A DNA stretch of 64,000 nt from CAZQKW01 sp964594075 (GTDB lineage: Bacteria > Desulfobacterota > WTBG01 > CAIYCZ01): the NCBI GenBank assembly GCA_964594075.1, contig CAZQKW010000007.1, positions 37,022-101,021 on the forward strand. Reading direction: 5' to 3'. Positions 44,420 to 52,252 of the stretch are shown here, one piece after another. Position 1 is the stretch's first letter; each line of letters opens with the position of its first letter. The notes under the pieces are model-generated. The model had not been told where the DNA came from. It saw only the letters and a list, made by a program, of their open reading frames with translations, and made no database searches. The translations under genes and the position numbers were made by a program.

Positions 44420-44911
44420 ATGCCGATTTATGAGTTTTATTGTGACGATTGCCATACCATTTTTAACTTTTTTTCCCGCACTATCAACACGGAAAAGCGG
44501 CCCAACTGCCCGCGCTGCCAGAAACAGCTTCAGAAACAGATGTCCATCTTCGCCTGCACCGGAAGAGCAAAAGAACCGGACGACACGGATAAACTGCCCA
44601 TAGATGAAAGCGCCATGGAAAAGGCAATGCACCTGCTTGCCAATGAGGCGGACAAAATAAATGAGGACGACCCGCGGCAGGCGGCAAATCTGGTGCGCAA
44701 GCTCTCGGAAATGACCGGGATTCAGATGGGGCCGGGGATGAACGAAGCCTTGCGGCGTATGGAGGCAGGGGAAGATCCGGATCAGATTGAGAATGAGATG
44801 GGCGATATCCTGCAGAGCGAAGAGCCATTTATTATGCCCGGGGCAGCAGTGCAGGCTATTAAAACCAGAAAGACGGCGCCGCAGCGGGACGAGACATTGT
44901 ATGAGCTTTAA
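44420..44911 (+). CDS. FmdB-family zinc-ribbon protein with helical extension
   Basis: 163 residues. Residues 1-45 are the FmdB/CxxC zinc ribbon: M-P-I-Y-E-F-Y-C-D-D-C, then C-P-R-C. Stand-alone members are 70-110 residues, so this one has a roughly 100-residue acidic helical extension. The ribbon is thought to act in regulation or protein interaction. AACAAGGAG precedes the ATG. Its stop overlaps that of the convergent DUF362 gene by four bases. Confidence 0.82.
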   Translation: MPIYEFYCDDCHTIFNFFSRTINTEKRPNCPRCQKQLQKQMSIFACTGRAKEPDDTDKLPIDESAMEKAMHLLANEADKINEDDPRQAANLVRKLSEMTGIQMGPGMNEALRRMEAGEDPDQIENEMGDILQSEEPFIMPGAAVQAIKTRKTAPQRDETLYEL

Positions 44912-46062
44912 TTCCTGCCGTGCAGGCGACTGATTCCCGCATACAGTTTTAGGAGTCTGCCGGGCCGCAGTGCAAGTGCGCCCTCCGGGCAGATCTCCAT
45001 GCAGCAGAGGCACTGGATGCAGGCATCGGTGTTTATGTGCATACCAGAGGCCGGATGCGTGATGCACTGCCGCGGGCAGGAGCGCAGGCACATTTCACAT
45101 TCCACACACTTCTCTTGTATAATGGCCGGCCGGGTGGTGAGCGACGCTTTGAGAAAACGCATGACGGGGCGGGGGATTTTCGCCATTATATCCCGAAACT
45201 GCGGGGCTTTAAAATCGGAAACCTTGACCTGGTCAAGCGGTTCTCCCTTAATTACAATCTGTTCAAGATCCCAAACGCCATAGCCATCGCGCCGGGCAAC
45301 CTCAAGCACCGGAACCTGTTCTATCGGAATACGAACGATTTCCGCAATGACCCGGTCAACGGCAACGCCATCGGCGCCGGCAATGATAAGGCCGAGGGGG
45401 CGCGGATCGCCAAAGCCCGGTCCCTGCCCTTCCATTGCCACAATGCCGTCAACAATGTTCAATGCGGGTTTTACCAGACAAAAAAGATCCAGAAGCATCT
45501 GCGCAAAATATTCAGGCCCGGCGGTATGCGTTCTTACATGCCACTGTCCTTTGCGCGCGCCCGGAACAGCGCCGAACATATTTTTTACCGCAAGTGTCAG
45601 CGTGGTGAGCGAGTGAGTCTTGAGCTTTGCCAGATTAATAATCTTGTCAACCTCCTGCAAGACTTTGCCAATGGTAAAACTTTTAAACACCTTCCCTGCA
45701 GGGTTTTGAACATCGACCGGTTCAAATTCTACAATGTCAACGCCCAGCTCCCGGGCGCTCTCGCCAATGCCGCATTTGTCGCAGGCTTTCTGCGCAGAAT
45801 CAAGCTGGGGGCTGTCCCCGATAAGCGGCACGGCGCCTGCTTCCTGCACCATGCGCGCCACTGCTTTGACCACCAGGGGATGCGTGTTAACACATTTCTC
45901 CGGCGGGCGGCCAATGAGCAGGTTTGGCTTGAGGAGGACTGTTTCTCCCGGTGAAACATACGAAGCCAATCCACCCACCAGATCCACTGCTTCCTTAATG
46001 CGCTGATAGACCAAGTGCTCCTGATAGTCCGAACACCTGATCACTGAAACCGTCGCAGCCAT
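44908..46062 (-). CDS. DUF362 domain / 4Fe-4S dicluster protein
   Basis: 384 residues. Residues 1-285 are a DUF362 domain (K-P-N-L-L-I-G near residue 46, N-L-A-K-L-K-T-H near 143, V-K-N-M-F-G near 158). The C-terminal 80 residues form a bacterial ferredoxin with two cluster motifs, C-V-E-C-E-M-C-L-R-S-C-P and C-I-Q-C-L-C-C-M-E-I-C-P. It is probably a cytosolic iron-sulfur protein in anaerobic electron transfer; its partner is unknown. Convergent with the FmdB-like gene. Confidence 0.87.
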   Translation of the reverse strand: MAATVSVIRCSDYQEHLVYQRIKEAVDLVGGLASYVSPGETVLLKPNLLIGRPPEKCVNTHPLVVKAVARMVQEAGAVPLIGDSPQLDSAQKACDKCGIGESARELGVDIVEFEPVDVQNPAGKVFKSFTIGKVLQEVDKIINLAKLKTHSLTTLTLAVKNMFGAVPGARKGQWHVRTHTAGPEYFAQMLLDLFCLVKPALNIVDGIVAMEGQGPGFGDPRPLGLIIAGADGVAVDRVIAEIVRIPIEQVPVLEVARRDGYGVWDLEQIVIKGEPLDQVKVSDFKAPQFRDIMAKIPRPVMRFLKASLTTRPAIIQEKCVECEMCLRSCPRQCITHPASGMHINTDACIQCLCCMEICPEGALALRPGRLLKLYAGISRLHGRN

Positions 46063-46141
46063 TTATATGTCTCCTATCATTTCTGTCAACATAGGGCATT
46101 ACCATTTTGTTGTTACATAATTTCTAAAAACGGGAGTGCTT

Positions 46142-46242
46142 CGTCATCCCGCTCTGCGGGATTCCTCCTAAGAAACTTCGTTCTTTTATGAGCACGGTAC
46201 GCTGAGACTGCGCGTCCCGCGCTGCGGGACGTGGCGATCTCG
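46142..46242 (+). repeat. approximately 100-bp dispersed element, copy 2
   Basis: The core CCTCCTAAGAAACTTC, TTCTTTTATGAGCAC, GCTGAGACTG, flanked by CCCGC-TCT-GCGGG and CCCGC-GCT-GCGGG hairpins, is the inverted counterpart of 34638-34733. It lies between the DUF362 and CMD genes, 22 bases past the CMD stop. Confidence 0.65.
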
Positions 46243-46264
46243 TATTTGGGACAACATTGCTCTC

Positions 46265-46615
46265 CTATGGTTGTTGAGAAAAAGTGTCTATCGCCTTCAT
46301 CACTTCGACAACATGCGCCATGCCGGGGCCTCCGGCCATGAGAATGGCAACTGATGCTGCCTCCATAATTTCCTCCGGTGATGCGCCCATGCCCAGCGCG
46401 GCGCTGGTGTGGGCATAGATACAAGGGATGCAGCGCAGGCCAACTGCAATACCCAGCGCAATCAGTTCCTTTTCTTTGGTCCTGAGCGCTCCGTCCTCCA
46501 TCACGCTTCCCATAAGCGCCATAAAACTCTGGGAAATCCCCGGGTATTTCTGCCCGAATTGAGCAGTGTACTCGAAAAACTCATCTGATTTTTCTTTGAT
46601 CTCATTCTTTGCCAT
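46265..46615 (-). CDS. carboxymuconolactone decarboxylase (AhpD-like) family protein
   Basis: A 116-residue all-helical protein with the CMD signature: C-I-P-C-I-Y-A-H near residue 59 (C-x2-C-x3-H as in AhpD-type thiol proteins), then G-A-S-P-E-E-I-M-E-A. Such proteins often have peroxidase or disulfide-exchange activity rather than true decarboxylase activity. GGAGGC lies upstream of the ATG. It is transcribed in the same direction as the DUF362 gene downstream. Confidence 0.87.
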   Translation of the reverse strand: MAKNEIKEKSDEFFEYTAQFGQKYPGISQSFMALMGSVMEDGALRTKEKELIALGIAVGLRCIPCIYAHTSAALGMGASPEEIMEAASVAILMAGGPGMAHVVEVMKAIDTFSQQP

Positions 46616-46689
46616 AACGCCTCCTTAGCTGAACTATTTGATTATCATGCTCCCCCCGTCTCGTCTAACAGTACAGGTTAAGTTATCTT

Positions 46690-46780
46690 AGATTGCCCCG
46701 TCGCTGCCGCTCCTCGCAATGACCGTTGCCATGGCTCTATAACAGGAACTCCTCATTGCGAGGGCGTGAGCCGAAGCCCT
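46690..46780. repeat. short repeat of the CATTGCGAG type
   Basis: Imperfect inverted arms (GATTGCCCCGTCGCTGCCGC...CTCGCAATGACC and CTCATTGCGAGGGCGTGAGCCG) form a hairpin-like unit resembling a widespread class of bacterial intergenic repeats. It occupies the gap between the CMD gene and the small basic ORF; nothing else is seen there. Confidence 0.5.
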
Positions 46781-46898
46781 AATGGTTATGAAAGGGGAAA
46801 CAATCTCCTGTTTTGGAGACCAATGATAAACCTATATAAAATAGGGGGGTGGCACGCAGGCCAATGCGCAGCACACCACCTGAAAAATTACCAGGCCT

Positions 46899-47030
46899 CT
46901 ATTTGCCGCCCTTTTTCACTTTCCGCAACTTGGGGACAAATTTTAATATGACCCGGCGATCCTGCTTAAATGTCGGTGCACGGTGAACGGCTGTATCTTT
47001 GGTCTTATCATTTCTCTTGTCTTTGTTCAT
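46899..47030 (-). CDS. small basic protein, 43 residues
   Basis: A short frame starting M-N-K-D-K-R-N-D-K and ending K-K-G-G-K, very rich in Lys and Arg, with one hydrophobic run R-V-I-L-K-F-V-P. GGGAA lies seven bases before the ATG. It follows the UvrD gene by 31 bases on the same strand and could be the last gene of the repair operon. A nucleic-acid-binding role is possible from composition alone. Confidence 0.4.
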   Translation of the reverse strand: MNKDKRNDKTKDTAVHRAPTFKQDRRVILKFVPKLRKVKKGGK

Positions 47031-47061
47031 ATAAAATTCCCGGATAACGCGCGGCCGGCTT

Positions 47062-49104
47062 TCATCTGTTTTCAAACAGGCTCATCTGCCTGGGTTTCTT
47101 TTTCTGCTGCGCATGTTTGGCAATCAACGGATCGGTAAATCGGCATACAGTCCGGTCGGGAAGGTCGGCAAGAAATGATGACCGCGGCAGATTTCTCCGC
47201 TCTCCAAAGAGAAACCGGCTGCGGGCATGGGTCAGATAGAGCTTATCCTGCGCACGCGTCATACCCACATAAAAAAGCCGCCGTTCCTCTTCAGGGTCAT
47301 CTGCCTGTGCTTCTATCTTATCCCGATGAAATGGAAACAGCCCCTCCTCAAGCCCGACAATAAACACCACCGGAAACTCAAGCCCTTTCGCGCCATGAAC
47401 CGTCATGAGCGTTACCGCCTCCTGCTGCGGCGCAAATGCTTCGCCTTCTTTTAACAGCGCAAGCCGGTGAAGAAACAGCGGGATACCCTCTGCTGCGGCG
47501 GTATGACAGAACGGCATAACCGCAGTGAGCAGATCAAACAGATTATCATCGTTTTGGACCTCCGGTTCGTTCCCGCGGTCAGAGCAGTTCTTGCGGCCGC
47601 ACAGGGTAAAGAAAATCTCCCGGACCAGGGCATCAAGGGGCATGGAGGCACTTTTATCTTTCATTGCGCGGATGAAATTAATAAAAGCGTCAAGGCTGGT
47701 TCTCGTATCTTGCGGCATTTCTTTTTCCGCCACACTGCGTGTGCTGAGCATATGAAACAGAGAGCTGCCATCTTCACGCGCACAATTTCTCAGCCGCTCG
47801 ACTGTTTTTGGTCCCAGTCCTTTGACCATAGTCCCCAGCAATTCACTCAGCACATGATCATTTCCCGGGTTATGGATAACTTCCAGCACGTTGATAAGCA
47901 CCTCTATGTCCGGCTCCTCATAGAGGGCACAACTTGGGGCAACCTGCACCGGTATGTTTGCGCTCTCAAGTTTCGAGCGCAGCAATCGGCTCTGAGCATG
48001 GAGCCGGTAAAGCACCGCGATGTCTGCAAAACCTTTTGCCGGTGACTCCTCATCGGAATGACGGTGAGCGATCGTTTCAAAACGGGTTCCCCCGAGCAAT
48101 CGCCCGATCTCCCGCGCGACAAACCGCGCCTCCTGCAGATCATCAAGCAGTTCATGGATTTCTATGTGTGCGCCGGTGGGTTTTGTCGGGACAAGCTTCT
48201 TATCTATGCGGTGGGCGTTTTTTTCTACAATCTGCTGGGCTGCGGCTAAAATAGTGCCGGTAGAGCGGTAATTCTGTTCAAGCCGCACGATTTTTGCAGA
48301 AGGAAAGTCCTTCTGGAACTGGAGAAAATTTTTTACCTGTGCGCCGCGAAACGCATAAATGGCCTGGTCTGCATCACCAACCGCGCAGAGATTCGGCGCG
48401 GGCCCGGCAAGCTGTTTGATAAGCTGATACTGAGCGTTGTTTATATCCTGATATTCGTCAATTGAGATATGGGAAAATCGGGAGCGCAGCTGCGCCGTTA
48501 AAGAAGGATATTCGTTGAGGAGCGAAAGGGTGTTCAGTATCAAATCATCAAAATCAAGCAGCCCTTCGCGTGCCAGCGCTGCCTGATACGCCTGAAGCAA
48601 GGGCGACGCGTGAGCCGCCACGGGTTGAGCGGCGCCAGCCCATTCGTTTTTCTCCCGCGCTATCATAAGGACATACTGTTTAATGGAACCAGCAGCCCGC
48701 TCGGCAACACATTGCGGCACCAGTTGCTTGATAATCCGCGCCTGCTCGGCAGGTGAAACAAGTTTAACATCGGTCACCGCATTGAGGCGCCGCCCCTCAT
48801 TTTTTAAAATCTGATAACAGAATGCGTGGATGGTGCCTATGCACAACCCCGCAAGATCTATCCCGGCAGAGCACAGGCTGGCAACCCGCGCGCGCATCTC
48901 GTCAGCCGCCCTGGCGGTGAAGGTGATGGCAAGAAGCTTTTCGGCAGGTATGCCCTTCCTGCCCGCAAGATATGCCAAGCGATGAACCAGCGTTCTGGTT
49001 TTTCCGGTGCCGGCGCCGGCGATTATCAGAAGCGGGCCCTCGATGGTTTGCACCGCTGTTTGCTGCTCAGGGTTAAGCGACGACACGATGTCAATCATAG
49101 ACAT
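47062..49104 (-). CDS. UvrD/Rep/PcrA-family DNA helicase
   Basis: A 680-residue superfamily 1A helicase: Q-motif L-N-P-E-Q-Q near residue 10, Walker A G-A-G-T-G-K-T near residue 31, motif Ia T-F-T-A-R-A-A, Walker B D-E-Y-Q-D near residue 215, motif III G-D-A-D-Q-A-I-Y-A-F-R-G, and late motifs V-T-L-M-T-V-H-G-A-K-G-L-E-F and E-E-R-R-L-F-Y-V-G-M-T-R-A. It unwinds DNA 3' to 5' in repair or replication restart. It is slightly shorter than E. coli UvrD. It starts four bases after the stop of the endonuclease Q-like gene, so the two are one operon. Confidence 0.92.
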   Translation of the reverse strand: MSMIDIVSSLNPEQQTAVQTIEGPLLIIAGAGTGKTRTLVHRLAYLAGRKGIPAEKLLAITFTARAADEMRARVASLCSAGIDLAGLCIGTIHAFCYQILKNEGRRLNAVTDVKLVSPAEQARIIKQLVPQCVAERAAGSIKQYVLMIAREKNEWAGAAQPVAAHASPLLQAYQAALAREGLLDFDDLILNTLSLLNEYPSLTAQLRSRFSHISIDEYQDINNAQYQLIKQLAGPAPNLCAVGDADQAIYAFRGAQVKNFLQFQKDFPSAKIVRLEQNYRSTGTILAAAQQIVEKNAHRIDKKLVPTKPTGAHIEIHELLDDLQEARFVAREIGRLLGGTRFETIAHRHSDEESPAKGFADIAVLYRLHAQSRLLRSKLESANIPVQVAPSCALYEEPDIEVLINVLEVIHNPGNDHVLSELLGTMVKGLGPKTVERLRNCAREDGSSLFHMLSTRSVAEKEMPQDTRTSLDAFINFIRAMKDKSASMPLDALVREIFFTLCGRKNCSDRGNEPEVQNDDNLFDLLTAVMPFCHTAAAEGIPLFLHRLALLKEGEAFAPQQEAVTLMTVHGAKGLEFPVVFIVGLEEGLFPFHRDKIEAQADDPEEERRLFYVGMTRAQDKLYLTHARSRFLFGERRNLPRSSFLADLPDRTVCRFTDPLIAKHAQQKKKPRQMSLFENR

Positions 49105-49107
49105 GCT

Positions 49108-50388
49108 TTAAAGCAGCGAAAGCTGCTGTTCTTGTTTCTCCCACGGCTCAAAGACTTTGATAATGCCATAGGCGCCGTCATAGCCCGGGTTAATGTGCAC
49201 ATTGCCCGCGCGTATGCGCTTGAGAGCTTCTGCAAGCAGGCCAAATCCCGCCTGCCTGATTTCCGCAAGAGGGCAATCCAGCAAAATATAAAATTCATTG
49301 CCGAATCGTTCAAGAAGTTTAAAATAGTGGCGGGCAACTTTGGCGCTTTTGTCTCCGACGCTATGCAGTTCGGCGAGCACCTCTGCCAGGGGAATAACGC
49401 TGCGGAAGTTAAATGCAGACGGCGGCTTGTAGCCTTCCGGGCGGTCGGCAAGATGAGCAACGCGATGCATAACCCCGATCGTCACCTTTTTGCCACATAC
49501 CGGACAGAGTGCGTTTCGCGCTTGGGTCTCGGCAGGGGTCAAGCGTGTATTACAACTGCGGTGCCCGTCATAGTGATACTTTCCTTCCTCGGGGAAAAAT
49601 TCAATGGTGCCTAAGAATGCCTGGCGCTGTTTATCCTTGAGTGCTGCCATCATGGCAAAATAGGAACGGTCGCAGTTAAAAATATTTGCCTCTCTGCCGA
49701 GCTTTTCCGGGGAATGGGCGTCTGAGTTTGAAACCAGAACAAACCGGTCAAGAGCTGAAACCCGCCAGTTCATCGGCGGATCAGAGGAAAGGCCGGTTTC
49801 CAGGGCACAGATATGGGGCGTCAGCTCATCAAAGCACTCTTCAACCGCATCAAAGCCACTGGCAGCACCCAGCACTGAAAAATGCGGCGTCCAGACGTGG
49901 GCGGGAATACAGATGTTTTCTGCTGAGGCATCCAACACCATCTGCAAAAGCTGTTTACAATCCATGCCCAGGATGGGGCGGCCGTCAGACTTTATGTTGC
50001 CAAACTCCTGCAAGGCTGCATTGAGCCGACCCGCAGCGAGGAAATCTGGCGAAAGAAACAGGGTATGAACTTTTCTGGTTCGGTCGGCTTTTTTATAGAT
50101 GGTACTTATTTCAACAGACAGTAAAAACCGCACCGGCGCGCGACAGGATTCCGGTATCTCTTTTTCCACCGGCTGGGCATATTTTTTTTTGAGCTGAAAG
50201 AGTCCGGGCTCTGCTGGTTCAAGCTTTTCTCTGAGCTCGGCAAACCACTTTGGATGGGTGAAGTCGCCGGTTCCTAATACCGTTATACCTTTGAGCTGCG
50301 CCCATTTATAAAGATTTTCAAGATTCATCTGGGAGCTGGTTGCCCGTGAGAGGTAGGAATGAATATGTAAATCTGCAAAGAAGGGCAT
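49108..50388 (-). CDS. endonuclease Q-family PHP protein
   Basis: A 426-residue protein of the EndoQ/COG1379 group. The N-terminal PHP domain has the metal motif A-D-L-H-I-H-S at residues 5-11, G-T-G-D-F-T-H-P near 40, and a C-I-P-A-H-V-W-T-P-H segment near 155. A C-P-V-C-G-K-K zinc-ribbon motif follows near 300, with a helical domain behind. EndoQ cuts 5' of deaminated bases and abasic sites. Pairing with a UvrD helicase four bases downstream suggests incision and unwinding in one pathway (inference). Confidence 0.85.
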   Translation of the reverse strand: MPFFADLHIHSYLSRATSSQMNLENLYKWAQLKGITVLGTGDFTHPKWFAELREKLEPAEPGLFQLKKKYAQPVEKEIPESCRAPVRFLLSVEISTIYKKADRTRKVHTLFLSPDFLAAGRLNAALQEFGNIKSDGRPILGMDCKQLLQMVLDASAENICIPAHVWTPHFSVLGAASGFDAVEECFDELTPHICALETGLSSDPPMNWRVSALDRFVLVSNSDAHSPEKLGREANIFNCDRSYFAMMAALKDKQRQAFLGTIEFFPEEGKYHYDGHRSCNTRLTPAETQARNALCPVCGKKVTIGVMHRVAHLADRPEGYKPPSAFNFRSVIPLAEVLAELHSVGDKSAKVARHYFKLLERFGNEFYILLDCPLAEIRQAGFGLLAEALKRIRAGNVHINPGYDGAYGIIKVFEPWEKQEQQLSLL

Positions 50389-50436
50389 AAGGAACGATTT
50401 GGTGCGGTGCTCGCGCGGGACGCGCCGGAGCTTCTC

Positions 50437-50640
50437 TTATTCCATGAGTGTGGATTGGTCAAACGCGCAACAATCGCCCTGCGCCGTCTCACAGCAGTCC
50501 GGGCAGAATGCAACCGCCTTCCCGCATTGACACACGCTTTCATAGCCGCCATTGGGTTGCGGGGTTTTTCTTCTATTATGATAAGCCCAGAAGTTACGCA
50601 CCTGGGTTTTACGGCGGTGTTTACCTTGATGTCTGTCCAT
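50437..50640 (-). CDS. small Cys-rich protein, 67 residues
   Basis: The N-terminal half is basic (H-R-R-K-T, R-R-K-T-P); the C-terminal half has seven cysteines as V-C-Q-C-G-K, F-C-P-D-C-C and G-D-C-C, a plausible zinc-ribbon-like fold. It lies 48 bases upstream of the endonuclease Q-like gene on the same strand. No clear ribosome site is seen, so it may be spurious. The rest of the gap holds the LapA promoter. Confidence 0.4.
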   Translation of the reverse strand: MDRHQGKHRRKTQVRNFWAYHNRRKTPQPNGGYESVCQCGKAVAFCPDCCETAQGDCCAFDQSTLME

Positions 50641-50756
50641 ACTGTTTGCTGCCGGTTAGGGTCATGCATGGTGTAGCATGTTTAAGCGGGGGTTGCAAGT
50701 ATTTTATAACATCTGCGGTGCTGCCTGGTTAAAAATAGGTTGCAATCCGTCTGATA

Positions 50757-50784
50757 TTGACTTTATAGTAATAGTAATTATAAG
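50757..50784 (+). promoter_or_regulatory. sigma70-type promoter for the LapA-domain gene
   Basis: TTGACT at 50757-50762 and TATAAG at 50779-50784 with a 16-base spacer, 42 bases before the ATG of the LapA-domain gene. It diverges from the EndoQ-UvrD operon. Confidence 0.6.
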
Positions 50785-50826
50785 ATTACAGGGGATAAGC
50801 AATCAAATACCGAGAGGGAGTGGACA

Positions 50827-51057
50827 ATGGCAACTATTAAATTTATCAGCGTTTTGATACTCATTGCCCTGGTGGCAGCCTTTACCTTCCAGAATACAGA
50901 AACCGCAACCTTAAATTTTCTCTTTCTGCGTAAAGAAATGTCCTTATCGCTTCTGCTGCTGGCCTTCTTGTTTGCGGGCATGGTCATCGGCTGGATTTTT
51001 TCTCTACTGCTTTTTAGAAAAAAAGGGGGTCAGGACGATGATTTAAAGGCGTTATAA
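50827..51057 (+). CDS. LapA-domain (DUF1049) small membrane protein
   Basis: 76 residues with two membrane helices: residues 5-22, then the typical F-Q-N-T-E-T-A-T-L-N-F-L-F turn, and residues 37-60, followed by a basic R-K-K-G end. This is the LapA/YciS-type layout, linked in E. coli to LPS assembly through LapB. GAGAGGGAG lies just before the ATG. Confidence 0.85.
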   Translation: MATIKFISVLILIALVAAFTFQNTETATLNFLFLRKEMSLSLLLLAFLFAGMVIGWIFSLLLFRKKGGQDDDLKAL

Positions 51058-51160
51058 TTAACAACATACACTGCAGTTATGCAGATACATTATAGAGGAG
51101 AGGTATTGCGGCATAGGGTGCAGTAGCAAACCAGTAACCTGAAAAAAGGAGTGAATGTTT

Positions 51161-51388
51161 ATGGCAGGATTAGCTTTTATCATCTCAATTGTGGCGTTGG
51201 TGCTGGCCTATCTGGCCTACCGTAAAAGCGGCGGGGCCGAGGAGCTCAAATCGAAAGTGGACCAGCTTGGCATCACCACCGATACGCTGCGGGAAAAGCT
51301 GGCTGATTCACTGAGCCGTCTTGAAAAGGCGGTGCGTGGCGCGCAGGCAAAACCATCATCGGCCGAAGAGCAGGAGCAGCCAAAGTAG
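51161..51388 (+). CDS. small membrane-anchored coiled-coil protein
   Basis: About 75 residues: an N-terminal membrane helix (residues 3-19, A-F-I-I-S-I-V-A-L-V-L), then a charged heptad-like helix and a Gln/Glu-rich tail. AAGGAG nine bases upstream favours the ATG at 51161; an ATG at 51155 is also in frame. It lies about 100 bases after the LapA-domain gene on the same strand and may work with it in the envelope. No family recognised. Confidence 0.6.
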   Translation: MAGLAFIISIVALVLAYLAYRKSGGAEELKSKVDQLGITTDTLREKLADSLSRLEKAVRGAQAKPSSAEEQEQPK

Positions 51389-51428
51389 CCGCGTTGAAGC
51401 TGTGTGGTTTTAACGAAATAAAGTTTCT

Positions 51429-51998
51429 TCACTCTAACGGCGCCGGCAGCGGGCTGATTTCCGACAGGTGCAACCAGTCTCTGCCGGCGATGAGCGCTGC
51501 TATTCCAGCCCCTAATGAGAGGGCAGTTATTGCGATAACTGCGATTCCTGCGTGCCGCGGCCGCAACTGGTGAATCTCCTGCAAACCGAGAAAGATGAGA
51601 TACAGGCCGTAAAATGTGGCTATAGTGCCGGCAAACGGTATCCAGGCAGCAAGATCGGTAAGGCTTGAGTAGGCAATAACGCGAAATGTTGCGGCAAAAG
51701 GGACAGAACTGCTGAAGGCCTTTGTTACCAACCCATGCAGAATGCCGCTCATTACAAAATCGGACACCAGATTAGTGCTAACCAGAAGAAGCAATAAGCG
51801 GTAGTCCCCTTTCAGGATGTTTGCCATACACAAACACGATAAAAACACGCAGATTGCAAGAAATAACAAGGGATTCAAAATAGAGCCTTCATGCGGCAGA
51901 GAGCGAAAAAAATCTCTGGGGCGAACCAGGATATCCCTGCAAATTCCCGCAAAACTTTCTACCAGCCGTCGAGGATCAAATTCCATCTGCGCACTCAT
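51429..51998 (-). CDS. YIP1-family membrane protein
   Basis: A 189-residue protein with about five membrane segments starting near residue 40. Before them a cytosolic stretch with the F-F-R-S-L-P pattern (R-P-R-D-F-F-R-S-L-P-H) is typical of YIP1-domain proteins. The function in bacteria is not defined. It is convergent with the small coiled-coil gene, 40 bases away, with no obvious terminator between. Confidence 0.8.
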   Translation of the reverse strand: MSAQMEFDPRRLVESFAGICRDILVRPRDFFRSLPHEGSILNPLLFLAICVFLSCLCMANILKGDYRLLLLLVSTNLVSDFVMSGILHGLVTKAFSSSVPFAATFRVIAYSSLTDLAAWIPFAGTIATFYGLYLIFLGLQEIHQLRPRHAGIAVIAITALSLGAGIAALIAGRDWLHLSEISPLPAPLE

Positions 51999-52117
51999 CT
52001 CTGCATAACGAGTGTTGTTGCATTATGTTAAGCCCAATTAATAATCACAATTATATAACAATATTTTATAGGGATAACAAGCCTAAATAAACAGAACTTT
52101 TCCCACAATGAGCGTTG

Positions 52118-52186
52118 CAATTCAGGCACCCCGCATGCGAACGCCGCATCGCAAGGGGAATAATGGGAAACATCAACACCCGGGCG
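52118..52186. repeat. 69-bp dispersed repeat, copy upstream of bioA
   Basis: It starts CAATTCAGGC and ends GGGCG and matches 55601-55669 at about nine of ten positions, with one compensating pair of one-base gaps. Both copies lie shortly upstream of a plus-strand gene. Similarity extends weakly on both sides. Confidence 0.7.
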
Positions 52187-52252
52187 TCCGGAGGTTTTCA
52201 TCGCCACCCATGAAACATTGTGGAGAAAGTCCGTCAAATAAGCATCCTCACC

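Noticed and set aside
46766..46951. 61-codon plus-strand frame between the CMD gene and the small basic ORF
   Set aside because: It begins inside a dispersed repeat, has no ribosome site, and is antisense to the better-supported small minus-strand ORF.
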